Source: Bog-473 sp963745175 (GTDB taxonomy: Bacteria > Actinomycetota > Acidimicrobiia > Acidimicrobiales > RAAP-2). From it: a stretch of 64,000 nucleotides of DNA. Location of the stretch: the NCBI GenBank assembly GCA_963745175.1, contig CAVUWK010000004.1, forward strand, positions 310,001 to 374,000, written 5' to 3'. Positions 16,985-24,985 of the stretch are shown here, in pieces. The translations under genes were made by a program, and so were the position numbers. Below the pieces are notes generated by a model that ran no database searches, was not told the origin of the DNA, and saw nothing but the letters and a program-made list of their open reading frames with translations. Each line of letters starts with the position of its first letter. Positions within the stretch are counted from its first letter, which is position 1.

Positions 16985-17641
16985 GTGCGGGTGCATCGCA
17001 GTTTCGCCTTCGTCGACGTCTCGGGGTTCACCGCCATGACCGAGCACGAAGGTGACGAGCGCGCCGTCGACGTGTTGACGGCGTTCCGCGCTCTTCTGCG
17101 CGACATCTGCTCGCGCCGGGGCGTGCGGATCGCCAAGTGGCTCGGTGACGGCGTCATGTTGGTGTGCGTCGACACCCGTCCGCTCGTCGAGACCATCTTG
17201 GAGGTGCACTACGTCGTCGGCGAGGTCGGTGCCGTCGAGACCGTCTCCATCCGCTCGGGACTCACGTGCGGGGATGTGATCCTCATGGAGGGTGACGACT
17301 ACGTCGGTCACTGCGTGAACGTCGCCTCCCGGCTGTGCGACCTGGCAGAGGCCGGGGAGGCACTGGCGGCTCCGGCGGTCATGGACCACCTCCCGAGCTG
17401 GGGTGAGACCGTCTCCGAGACGCATGTCACGTTACGCGGGGTCGAGAAGCCGGTACCGGCCTCGAGCATCCGCATGGCCGGAAGCGCCGCCGACGCTCAC
17501 GACCCGATCTGCGGGCTGCCCCTCACCCAGGACACCGCCGAGGAGATCGCCCACGACGTGCGCGGCTCCGTGGTGTTGTTCTGCTCACCCGGCTGCGTCG
17601 ACACCTGGCGCCGCCGCCCCGCACGCTCCCTACCGGGCTGA
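16985..17641 (+). CDS. class III adenylate/guanylate cyclase fused to a C-terminal YHS metal-binding domain
   Basis: 218 residues. The cyclase homology domain spans about 1-165. Metal-binding Asp11 (F-V-D-V-S-G-F) and Asp55 (W-L-G-D-G) are present. Lys51 occupies the adenine-selecting position. N-V-A-S-R provides the transition-state Asn and Arg. Residues 173-218 (D-P-I-C-G-L-P-L and F-C-S-P-G-C) match a YHS/TRASH-like domain with Cys176, Cys200 and Cys204, a likely metal sensor. The predicted product is cAMP made in the cytosol, possibly under metal control. GTG at 16985 is chosen for the GGGAG about 9 nt upstream. The gene is transcribed away from the SDR pair. Confidence 0.85.
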   Translation: MRVHRSFAFVDVSGFTAMTEHEGDERAVDVLTAFRALLRDICSRRGVRIAKWLGDGVMLVCVDTRPLVETILEVHYVVGEVGAVETVSIRSGLTCGDVILMEGDDYVGHCVNVASRLCDLAEAGEALAAPAVMDHLPSWGETVSETHVTLRGVEKPVPASSIRMAGSAADAHDPICGLPLTQDTAEEIAHDVRGSVVLFCSPGCVDTWRRRPARSLPG

Positions 17642-17664
17642 GCATCTGGCCGCCGCGGACCTCA

Positions 17665-17699
17665 TTGAGGGGCCCCGGACCCCCCGATTTCTCCCTCAA
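17665..17699 (+). terminator. possible stem-loop after the cyclase gene
   Basis: TTGAGGG at 17665-17671 pairs with CCCTCAA at 17693-17699, across a GC-rich loop that can itself fold. It lies 24 nt after the cyclase stop. The rest of the 224-bp gap up to 17865 shows nothing else I can name. Confidence 0.4.
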
Positions 17700-17865
17700 C
17701 GTCCGTTGTGAGTCGGCCGACATCACGAGGACGAAGTCGGGTCGGCATGCGACCCCGGTCAGGGCGTCGGCTGAGCGGCGTCGTCATCGGGGGGACAGGT
17801 ACCGACACGCGATTCTCCATGGCCGTTCGTAACTGCTCGCTGTTCGGGCCCAGCGACCCGGGGAA

Positions 17866-18246
17866 TCAGTCGACGAAGACTCTTCCGTTGGGTGATGCGA
17901 AATCGATGCGGACGCGTATCCCGTCGCCGTCAGTCTCCTCGGAGACACGAACCTCGATGGACGAGCTGTCGACCGGCACCCAGTCGAGGAACACGGGTAC
18001 GTTTCTTTCGAACGCGCTCTCCAGTGCGGCGATGACCGCCTCGTCTGCCGCTGCCGGAATGGCGTCGAGGACGGCACGCGTTTCGACCGCCAAGTCTCCG
18101 TCGACAGTGTCGAGGATCCCAACGGCTTCCACGGCGTCGCGCAAGGTGTCGGCGGCCTCGACGGCGGCCTGCAGAGCGGCATACTCCGCACTCTCCGCGT
18201 TCGCCAGCATCGGATTGAATTGCTGAAGGATCCGTAAGGCGGCCAT
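17866..18246 (-). CDS. hypothetical protein
   Basis: 126 residues, acidic, with Ala-rich helices in the first 90 residues and a beta-like C-terminus (S-S-I-E-V-R-V-S-E-E-T, then G-I-R-V-R-I-D-F). There is no signal peptide or membrane helix, and I do not recognise a family. It sits alone between two cyclase genes on the opposite strand. Codon use looks ordinary for the window, so I treat it as a real gene of unknown role. Confidence 0.6.
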   Translation of the reverse strand: MAALRILQQFNPMLANAESAEYAALQAAVEAADTLRDAVEAVGILDTVDGDLAVETRAVLDAIPAAADEAVIAALESAFERNVPVFLDWVPVDSSSIEVRVSEETDGDGIRVRIDFASPNGRVFVD

Positions 18247-18330
18247 GGGTGCACCCTAGTGCAATGACCATGTGAAATACATGGGAGAGGTGCCGTTTGG
18301 CACACAGTTGTTTCCCTGCATGCGGTCCGG

Positions 18331-19697
18331 ATGTCACACTGCACGAATGTCGCAGCCGAGGGCCGGGGCAGCCTGAACGAGATGCTGGCGCCGCCACCCG
18401 TCGAGTTCGTCGTGCGCGACGGCCTGCACCTCGCCTACCAATCGGCCGGGACCGCGCCACCCGCTCTCGTCTTCGTCGGCGGGTCGATGGCCATGTCGGT
18501 GCAGTGGGAAGAGCCTGCGACCGCCAAGAGCCTGCGCCGGCTGGCCAGCTTCGCCCATCTCGTCACCTACGACCAGCAGGGGATGGGCTATTCGGACCGC
18601 ATGGACCTCTCGTCCCCGCCGACGATCGAGGACTTGGTGGCCGACCTCGAGGCGGTCATCGAGGCGGCAGGCGTCGGCCGAGCCTGTCCTCTTCGGGACG
18701 CACAACGGCGGTGCGGTCGCGGCCTTGTATGCGCCGCGGCACCCCGTGCGTCAGCTCGTCTTGTGCAACACATGGGCGCGGCTGGAGGCGGCCGACGACT
18801 TCCCGATAGGGCTCAGCAAGTCGATTCTGGACCGTATGGCGGAGCGCTACGAGACCGAGTGGGGTGGGGGACGGATCTCCGACCAGTATGCGTCGCGCCG
18901 GGGCGACGAGCCACCGAGCCAGTACGAGCTCTCATCGACCAGCCACAACCAGCTCGCGCACCTCTTCGAGATGAATCGCACCTATGACATCCGGCACGCC
19001 TTGCCAGACGATCTCGGTCCCGACCCTCGTCATCCACCTGGAAGGAAACCAGAGCATCCCCGCTGCCCATGGCGAGTACATCGCCGCGTGCCATTCCCGG
19101 GGCGCGGCTCGTCCTCCTCCCCGGAACGGACCATCTCTTCCTGCGGAACCACGGGACGCCGGTGGTCGACGAAGTGGAGCAGTTCGTCACCGGTCACCGC
19201 ACCCCGTTCGCCGACCGCATGCGGACCACCATCCTGTTCACCGACATCGTCGACTCGACCTCGCTGGCGGCTTCGCTCGGTGACGATCCGGTGGAGCGCG
19301 CTCGATCGACGAGCACAACGCCCGGGTGCACCGCCGCGTCGTGGCGCACGGTGGCCACGAGGTCAAGAGCACGGGCGACGGCTTCCTGGTCGCGTTCGAC
19401 GAGCCTGAGCCGGCCGTCCGCTGCGCCCAGGCATCCATGGACGCCGTGCGCGACCTCGGGCTGGCGCTGCGGGCCGGAGTCCATGTCGGCGAGGTGACCC
19501 GGATGGGCAAGAACGATTTCTCCGGCCTGGCCGTCCATTTCGCCCAGCGTCTGTGCGGGCGTGCCGAGGGAGGCCAGGTGCTGGTGTCGGCCGACGTGCG
19601 GGACGGCTGCGATGGGTCGAGCATCGGGTTCGTTGCGCGGGGCACGGCCGAACTCAAGGGGATCCCGGGCTCGTGGGAGGTCTTCGAGGCCCGTTGA
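18331..19697 (+). pseudogene. alpha/beta hydrolase-adenylate cyclase fusion (Rv1900c/LipJ-like), four frame breaks
   Basis: Conceptual joining of frames gives an N-terminal alpha/beta hydrolase (about 230 residues: L-V-F-V-G-G-S, then T-Y-D-Q-Q-G-M-G-Y-S-D, F-G-T-H-N-G-G, P-T-L-V-I-H and G-T-D-H) followed by a class III cyclase domain. The cyclase domain has F-T-D-I-V-D-S-T-S with the metal Asp, K-S-T-G-D-G-F, and A-V-H-F-A-Q-R with the Arg. This matches the layout of mycobacterial Rv1900c. The nucleophile position reads His-Asn rather than a G-x-S-x-G. Frame changes occur near 18690 (+1), 18995 (+1), 19090 (+1, GGG to GGGG) and 19300 (-1). The conserved motifs on both sides of each break suggest errors or very recent decay. 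The start could also be ATG 18382. Confidence 0.75.
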
Positions 19698-19743
19698 TAG
19701 GGCTCGGCCACGGGCTCGGCCACCGGGGAGTCCTCTCCCCGCG

Positions 19744-19773
19744 TTGACATGTGACTAAAAGGTCACATATAGT
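19744..19773 (+). promoter_or_regulatory. promoter of the ArsR-SRPBCC gene (leaderless)
   Basis: A perfect -35 TTGACA at 19744-19749 and a -10 TATAGT at 19768-19773 are separated by 18 bp. The expected transcription start falls at about 19780, which is the GTG start codon, so the mRNA should be leaderless. No ribosome-binding site precedes the GTG, in agreement. Confidence 0.8.
19749..19768 (+). promoter_or_regulatory. operator-like inverted repeat inside the promoter spacer
   Basis: ATGTGAC at 19749-19755 and GTCACAT at 19762-19768 form a perfect 7-bp inverted repeat with a 6-bp centre, filling the space between -35 and -10. Binding here would block RNA polymerase. The ArsR-type regulator encoded just downstream is the obvious ligand (autorepression). 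Confidence 0.75.
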
Positions 19774-19779
19774 GACGGG

Positions 19780-20532
19780 GTGGACGAGGTGTTCAAGGCG
19801 CTGGCCGACCCCACCCGGCGGGAACTGCTCGACGAGCTCTTCCGGGAGGACGGCCAGACCCTGGGCATGTTGGAGGAGAGGTTCTCCATGACCCGCTTCG
19901 GCGTCATGAAGCACCTCAAGGTGCTGGAGGAGGCCGGGCTGGTCGTCACGAGGCGGCGGGGCCGGGAGAAGCTCCATTTCCTCAATCCGGTGCCGATCCG
20001 GCTCATCCACGACCGCTGGGTCAGCAAGTACTCCGAGCCCTGGGTGGCAGGGCTCAGCGAGATCAAGGAGAGATTGGAGAGGCAGATGGAAAAGGTGTAC
20101 GAGATCTTCATCAAGACGACGCCCGAGCGGCTGTGGGAGGCGATCGTCGACCCCGAGATCCGGGCCAAGTACAACTTCGGTGCCGCGGTGAACTCGGAGT
20201 GGAAGGTCGGCTCGCCCATCAGCGTCGACGTGGAGAAGCACGGGTCCATCTCGGCGAGGGCGAGGTGCTCGAGGTCGACCCGCCGCGGCGCCTGGTGCAC
20301 ACCATGGCGGCGCTGTGGGACGACGACGTGCAAGGCGGAGGGGTCCACACGGGTCACGTGGGAGATCGAGCAGGTGGGTGACTCCTGTCACCTGACCCTC
20401 ACCCACGACCAGATGCGCGAGGGCGCCAACTCCCAGATCTTCGGCGGCTGGCCGATGATCCTCTCGGGCCTCAAGACCTGGCTCGAGTCGGGCGAGCTCC
20501 TGACCACGCCCGGCTCCCTCCGGTACGCCTGA
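19780..20532 (+). CDS. ArsR-type HTH regulator fused to an SRPBCC (AHSA1-like) domain
   Basis: About 250 residues. Residues 1-90 form a winged helix (V-F-K-A-L-A-D-P-T-R-R-E-L-L-D, with recognition helix region R-F-G-V-M-K-H-L-K-V-L-E-E-A-G-L). Residues from about 105 are an AHSA1/SRPBCC ligand-binding fold (V-Y-E-I-F-I-K-T-T-P-E-R-L-W-E). Between about 20240 and 20330 the true protein lies in another frame: E-V-L-E-V-D-P-P-R-R-L-V-H is readable there. Two compensating indels, the second an extra A near 20325, are the simplest explanation. It probably senses a small hydrophobic ligand and represses its own operon with the downstream DHFR-like and glyoxalase genes. Confidence 0.85.
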   Translation: MDEVFKALADPTRRELLDELFREDGQTLGMLEERFSMTRFGVMKHLKVLEEAGLVVTRRRGREKLHFLNPVPIRLIHDRWVSKYSEPWVAGLSEIKERLERQMEKVYEIFIKTTPERLWEAIVDPEIRAKYNFGAAVNSEWKVGSPISVDVEKHGSISARARCSRSTRRGAWCTPWRRCGTTTCKAEGSTRVTWEIEQVGDSCHLTLTHDQMREGANSQIFGGWPMILSGLKTWLESGELLTTPGSLRYA

Positions 20533-20551
20533 GCACGGGAGCGGGTCGGAG

Positions 20552-21142
20552 ATGCGACAGCTCACCGTGATCGAGTTCATGACCCTCGACGGGGTCATGC
20601 AGGGCCTCGGGTCACCCGATGAGGACCGGGACGGCGGTTTCGCGCACGGCGGGTGGGGCGCGCCCTACGGCGACGAGGTCCTGCAGGCGGCGGCGCTCGA
20701 GGGCATGCAGACCACCAGCGCGTACCTGTTCGGGCCGGCGCACCTTCGAGAAGATGCGGGCGTTCTGGCCGTCGCAGCCGGATGCCAACCCGATGGCGGC
20801 ACACCTCAACGCCACGCCGAAGTACGTGGCCACGCGCACCCTCGATGACGGGCAGCTGGCGTGGGCGAACGCCCGCGTCCTCGGTAGGCGATCTGGCGGC
20901 CGCGGTCCGCGCGGGTGAAGGCCGAGGGCGACGGCACCTCGCCGTGCTGGGCAGCGGCGTGCTGGTCCAGCAGCTCGCCGCCCTCGAGCTCGTCGACGGC
21001 TACCGGCTCTTCCTGCACCCGCTGCTGCTCGGCACCGGCAAACGCCTCTTCAACCGGCTCGACCAGCCCAGGCGCCTGCGCCTGCTCGGCGCGGAGCAGA
21101 CCACGACGGGAGTCGTCATGCTCAGCTACGACACGCGTCTGA
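20552..21142 (+). pseudogene. dihydrofolate reductase (RibD C-terminal-like) family protein, frameshifted
   Basis: Frames joined in order give M-R-Q-L-T-V-I-E-F-M-T-L-D-G-V-M-Q, then R-R-T-F-E-K-M-R-A-F-W-P, then L-A-V-L-G-S-G-V-L-V-Q-Q-L and L-F-L-H-P-L-L-L-G-T-G-K-R-L-F. These are typical of small DHFR-like NADPH-binding proteins that often sit beside SRPBCC or glyoxalase genes. Breaks are near 20733 (an extra G, CGGC read as CGGGC), 20883, 20910 and 20935, and the stop is also displaced near 21142. It is probably one intact gene in the organism, and probably co-transcribed with its neighbours. Confidence 0.7.
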
Positions 21143-21148
21143 TCGACG

Positions 21149-21526
21149 ATGAGCACCAGGAGCACACCCATCACCGGCCTGCACACCGTCGGCGTACCGG
21201 TCACCGACCAGGACGAGGCACTGGCCTTCTACCAGGCGCTCGGCTTCGAAACCCGCTTGGACGTGCCCATGGGGGAGGGCGCCCGCTGGATCGAGGTGGC
21301 GCCTCCCGGCGCCGCCGTCTCCCTCGCGCTCGAGCCCGCCCATGCGGGGCATCCCGCCGGCGTCGAGACGGGCATCCGGTTGACGACAGCCGACGCGGAC
21401 GAGGCCAACGCCACGTTGCGATCACGCGGCGTCGATGCCGACGACGTGTTGCGCTGGCCCGGCGTGCCGCCGATGTTCGCCTTCCGCGATCAGGACGGCA
21501 ACGGGCTCGAGATCGTCGAGGGCTGA
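21149..21526 (+). CDS. glyoxalase/VOC-superfamily protein
   Basis: 125 residues containing the paired beta-alpha-beta-beta-beta modules of the vicinal oxygen chelate fold: T-V-G-V-P-V-T-D-Q-D-E-A-L-A-F-Y-Q-A-L-G-F near the start and F-R-D-Q-D-G-N-G-L-E-I-V-E at the end. The C-terminal Glu is a usual metal ligand; the N-terminal ligand position is not a His, so metal binding is uncertain. It may act in resistance or as a small-molecule isomerase or dioxygenase. It follows the DHFR-like gene closely and its 3' end overlaps the convergent MFS gene. Confidence 0.8.
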   Translation: MSTRSTPITGLHTVGVPVTDQDEALAFYQALGFETRLDVPMGEGARWIEVAPPGAAVSLALEPAHAGHPAGVETGIRLTTADADEANATLRSRGVDADDVLRWPGVPPMFAFRDQDGNGLEIVEG

Positions 21527-22657
21527 ACGCGGCGGGCCGGCCGCACCCGGTCGTAGGCCGACAGGGCCAGCGTGAGCAGGCCGAGGCCGGCACCGAGGAG
21601 GCAGACGCCCGCCCAGCCGTGGGTGCCGTAGAGCGCCCCGGCGGCGAGGGAGCCGGCGGCTCCCCCGAGGAAGTAACAGACCATGTACGCGCTGTTGATG
21701 CGGCTGCGGGCATCGGGGCGCAGCGCGTAGATGACGGCCTGGTTGGTGATCTGCATGCCCTGGGTACCCATGTCGAGCACCACGATGCCGATGATGAGGG
21801 CGGCCAGTGACGTGCGGCCGGCCCAGAGCAGTGCGAAGGAGGCGGTAAGCAGGACGCCGGCGGCGACCGTCGTGGCGGTGACCCGGGCCGAGTCGGCCAG
21901 CTTGCCGGCGAGGTTGGCCGCCACGATCCCGCCGGCGCCGACGAGGCCGAAGAGACCGATGACGGCATTGGAGTAGTGGTACGGGCTCCCCGAGAGCAGG
22001 AAGGCCAACGTTGTCCACAGCACGCTGAAGGCGGCGAACGCGCAGGCCCCGTGCCAGGCCCGCCGGCGCAGCACGGGCTCGGTCGACCAGGAGGCGGAGC
22101 GACGACCCGACGAGCTCGGGATAGCTGCGGTGCGGGCGCGCGCCCTCGGCCGGGAGCGCCCGCCACAGCACGACGGCGAAGCCGACCATGAGCGCGGCCG
22201 AGAGCCAGTAGATGGCGCGCCACCCGGCGGCCTGGGCCACCAGCCCCGACACGGTGCGGGCGAGGAGGATGCCGAGGAGGAGCCCGGTCATGATGCGGGC
22301 GACGACGCGGCCCCGCCGCTCCTCGGGGGCCAGGTCGGCCGCGAAGGGGATCATCACCTGGCCGGCCACCGAGGCGCCGCCCACGAGGATCGACGCCACG
22401 GCGAAGAGCCACAGGTTCGGCGCCAGCGCGCAGCCGATCAGCGCGACCGCGCTGAGGCAGAAGAGGCGGGTGACGAGCGGCCGCCGCGGGTGGAGGTCGC
22501 CCAGCGGCACGATGAGCAGGAGGCCGGCGGCGTAGCCGATCTGCGTGGCCGTGATGATGGCCGACGTCGGACCGGGGCCGCTGTGGAACGTCGCGGCCAC
22601 CTGGTGCAGCACCGGTTGCGCGTAGTAGAGGTTGGCCACCACCGCCCCGGTGGCCAC
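21490..22657 (-). pseudogene. major facilitator superfamily transporter, one frameshift
   Basis: Two frames join near 22085 to give a 12-helix transporter. The N-terminal half has G-D-L-H-P-R-R-P-L-V (the loop 2-3 motif A region) and E-E-R-R-G-R-V-V-A-R. The C-terminal half starts R-R-A-W-H-G-A-C-A-F-A-A-F-S-V-L-W and carries W-A-G-R-T-S-L-A-A and S-A-Y-M-V-C-Y-F-L-G-G-A-A-G-S. The break looks like one extra base within GTCGACCGAG. The first helix is only complete if translation begins upstream near 22727 (GTG) with another frame change. It resembles drug or sugar efflux MFS proteins; the substrate is unknown. Confidence 0.75.
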
Positions 22658-22757
22658 GGCGATGAGGACGACGAGGGCCCGCGGCAGCTGGTTGCGGGCC
22701 GTGCGATTCCGTGTCCGCCGCGTGCACCGGGTCAGGCTAGCGGCGGCCTGGCAGGGT

Positions 22758-23192
22758 TCAGACGGTGCCGCCCCGCCGGCTCTCGGCGGTGACCCCGGTC
22801 AGCGCGGTGAGGATCAGCGGGACGCCGATGAAGAACAGCCAGGTGCCGAAGACCAGTGCGAGCACCGTCGTGAAGGCGCCCATGCCGAGCACGAAGGGCC
22901 AGATGGACGAGCCGGGGAACGAGTCGACCGTCCCCGCTCCGTCCGCCAACTCCGCGTCCTCGCGGTCCGACGGGCGGTCGCCCGCGACAGGGATCTTGCC
23001 GAAGTAGAAGTACTTGTGGCCGTGGAAGCGCCGGTGCCAGAAGAAGTAGTAGAGGCCGGGCAGGAAGCCGAGCAACGTGGCGCCGAGCAGCATCACGAAG
23101 CCACCGTCCTCGTAGCCCCAGAACCAGTAGATCAGGCCGATGACCCCGAAGAAGGCGCCGAGGAAGAGCAGGAAGAGGGCCTCGATCTTCAT
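22758..23192 (-). CDS. ctaF: actinobacterial cytochrome c oxidase subunit IV
   Basis: 144 residues with two N-terminal helices (M-K-I-E-A-L-F-L-L-F-L-G-A-F-F-G-V and F-V-M-L-L-G-A-T-L-L-G-F-L-P-G-L-Y-Y) and two near the C-terminus, as in CtaF of actinomycetes. It is a small accessory subunit of the aa3 oxidase, stabilising subunit I within the bc-aa3 supercomplex. The start overlaps the ctaD stop by 4 nt, the third gene of ctaC-ctaD-ctaF. Confidence 0.9.
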   Translation of the reverse strand: MKIEALFLLFLGAFFGVIGLIYWFWGYEDGGFVMLLGATLLGFLPGLYYFFWHRRFHGHKYFYFGKIPVAGDRPSDREDAELADGAGTVDSFPGSSIWPFVLGMGAFTTVLALVFGTWLFFIGVPLILTALTGVTAESRRGGTV

Positions 23193-24985
23193 ACGTCAGC
23201 GGTCACCTTTCCGTTGGTCTTCCCGTTGGTGTGCGCCCCCGGGCCGTGTGGCACCGTCAGCGCGTCGGGGTGGTTGTAGTCCCAGGTCGGGCGCTCCGAG
23301 CGGATCGGTGGCAGATGGGTGTAGTTGTGGTGCGGCGGCGGCGAGGTGGTGAACCACTCGAGTGTCTGGGCGTCCCAGGGGTTGTTCCCGGCGGGGATCG
23401 GCTTGCGCCAGGAGACGACGAAGTTCACCAGCAGGAAGGCGAACGAGATGGCGATGATGAAGGCCCCGACGGTCGAGACGACGTTGTAGCTCTGCCAGCC
23501 GAGGTTGGAGGGGTAGCTGGCCACGCGGCGGGGCATGCCGAGCAGGCCGACGACGTACTGGGGCATGTAGCAGACCCAGAAACCGATGAACATCAACCAG
23601 AAGTGCCACTTGCCCAGGTTCTCGCGCAGCATGCGGCCGAAGAACTTGGGATACCAGTAGTAGAGGCCCCCGAATCCGGCGAACACCGCCGTCCCGAAGA
23701 GCACCTGGTGGAAGTGGGCCACCACGAAGTAGGTGTCGTGGGTGGCGAAGTCGATCGGAGGCGAGGCCAGCATGATGCCCGTCACACCGCCCATGAGGAA
23801 GGCGAACAGGAACCCGATGCTGAACAGCATCGGTGTGGTGAAGGTCAATTGCCCATGCCACATGGTGCCGATCCAGTTGAAGAACTTGATGCCGGTCGGC
23901 ACGGCGATCAGCAGGCTGAGGAACGAGAAGAAGGGCAGCAACACGGCCCCGGTGGTGAACATGTGGTGGGCCCACACGCCGGTGGACAGCGCGGCGATGG
24001 CCATGGTGGCGAAGACCATCCCCTTGTAGCCGAAGACCGGCTTGCGGGAGAAGACGGGCAGGATCTCGGTGACGATGCCGAAGAAGGGCAGGGCCAGGAT
24101 GTAGACCTCGGGATGGCCGAAGAACCAGAAGAGGTTTTGCCATAAGAGCGGTGAACCGCACGACGCCATGGGCGCGCCACTGACGAGGTGGCAGCCCACC
24201 GCCGTATAGATGTGGGTGCCGAAGTGGCGGTCGGCGAAGAGCATGATCAGCGCCGCCGTCAGGACCGGGAAGGCGATGAGGATCAGGATCCCGGTCACCA
24301 GCATGTTCCAGGTGAAGATCGGCATGCGGAACATGGTCATGCCGGGCGCGCGCAGGTAGAAGATGGTGCCGCACAGGTTGACGCCGGTGAAGATGGCGGA
24401 GAACCCGGTAAGGGCCAGCGCCATGATCCAGAGGTCGGGCCCGGCGCCGGGCGAACTGGTGGCGCTCGAGAGCGGCGCGTAGGCCACCCAGCCGAACTGC
24501 GCGGCGCCGCCCGCCACGAAGAACGTCATCATCATGGTGATGGAGCCGGTCAGGTAGAGCCAGTAGCTCAGTGCATTGAGACGGGGGAACGCCATGTCGG
24601 GCGCGCCGATCTGCAGCGGCACGATGTAGTTGGCCAGGCCACCGAAGGCGAAGGGACCCGCGAACAGGTACATCATCAGGCTGCCGTGCATCGTGAAGAG
24701 CGCGTTGTACTGCGAGAAGCTGAGCAGCGACGAGTGCGGCGTGGTCAGTTGGATCCGCAAGAACATCGCCATGATCCCCGCGATGTAGAAGATCACGACG
24801 GACGTGATCATGTAGCTCATACCGATGACCTTGTGGTCGGTCGAGGTCAGCCACTTGAGGATGCCGGTCGGCCCGTGCGCCTCGTGGCCGCCACCGTGGG
24901 CCTCGTGCGCGTCTCCGGGAACCGAGGGCGGCAGCGGGAGTGGTTCGTGCTCCTGGACGCCCGGTGGGGCGATGACGTCAGTCAC
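23189..24985 (-). CDS. ctaD: cytochrome c oxidase subunit I
   Basis: 598 residues. Twelve or more helices begin near residue 50. Haem a and CuB ligands are visible: M-H-G-S-L-M-M (haem a His), H-P-E-V-Y-I-L (CuB His and cross-linked Tyr), A-H-H-M-F-T, and A-H-F-H-Q-V (haem His pair). It reduces O2 to water and pumps protons. The GTG start at 24985 lies inside the end of ctaC (8-nt overlap), preceded by GGAGG 11 nt upstream; longer upstream readings run through ctaC and are rejected. The N-terminus has a His/Gly-rich stretch (D-A-H-E-A-H-G-G-G-H-E-A-H-G). Confidence 0.95.
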   Translation of the reverse strand: MTDVIAPPGVQEHEPLPLPPSVPGDAHEAHGGGHEAHGPTGILKWLTSTDHKVIGMSYMITSVVIFYIAGIMAMFLRIQLTTPHSSLLSFSQYNALFTMHGSLMMYLFAGPFAFGGLANYIVPLQIGAPDMAFPRLNALSYWLYLTGSITMMMTFFVAGGAAQFGWVAYAPLSSATSSPGAGPDLWIMALALTGFSAIFTGVNLCGTIFYLRAPGMTMFRMPIFTWNMLVTGILILIAFPVLTAALIMLFADRHFGTHIYTAVGCHLVSGAPMASCGSPLLWQNLFWFFGHPEVYILALPFFGIVTEILPVFSRKPVFGYKGMVFATMAIAALSTGVWAHHMFTTGAVLLPFFSFLSLLIAVPTGIKFFNWIGTMWHGQLTFTTPMLFSIGFLFAFLMGGVTGIMLASPPIDFATHDTYFVVAHFHQVLFGTAVFAGFGGLYYWYPKFFGRMLRENLGKWHFWLMFIGFWVCYMPQYVVGLLGMPRRVASYPSNLGWQSYNVVSTVGAFIIAISFAFLLVNFVVSWRKPIPAGNNPWDAQTLEWFTTSPPPHHNYTHLPPIRSERPTWDYNHPDALTVPHGPGAHTNGKTNGKVTADV

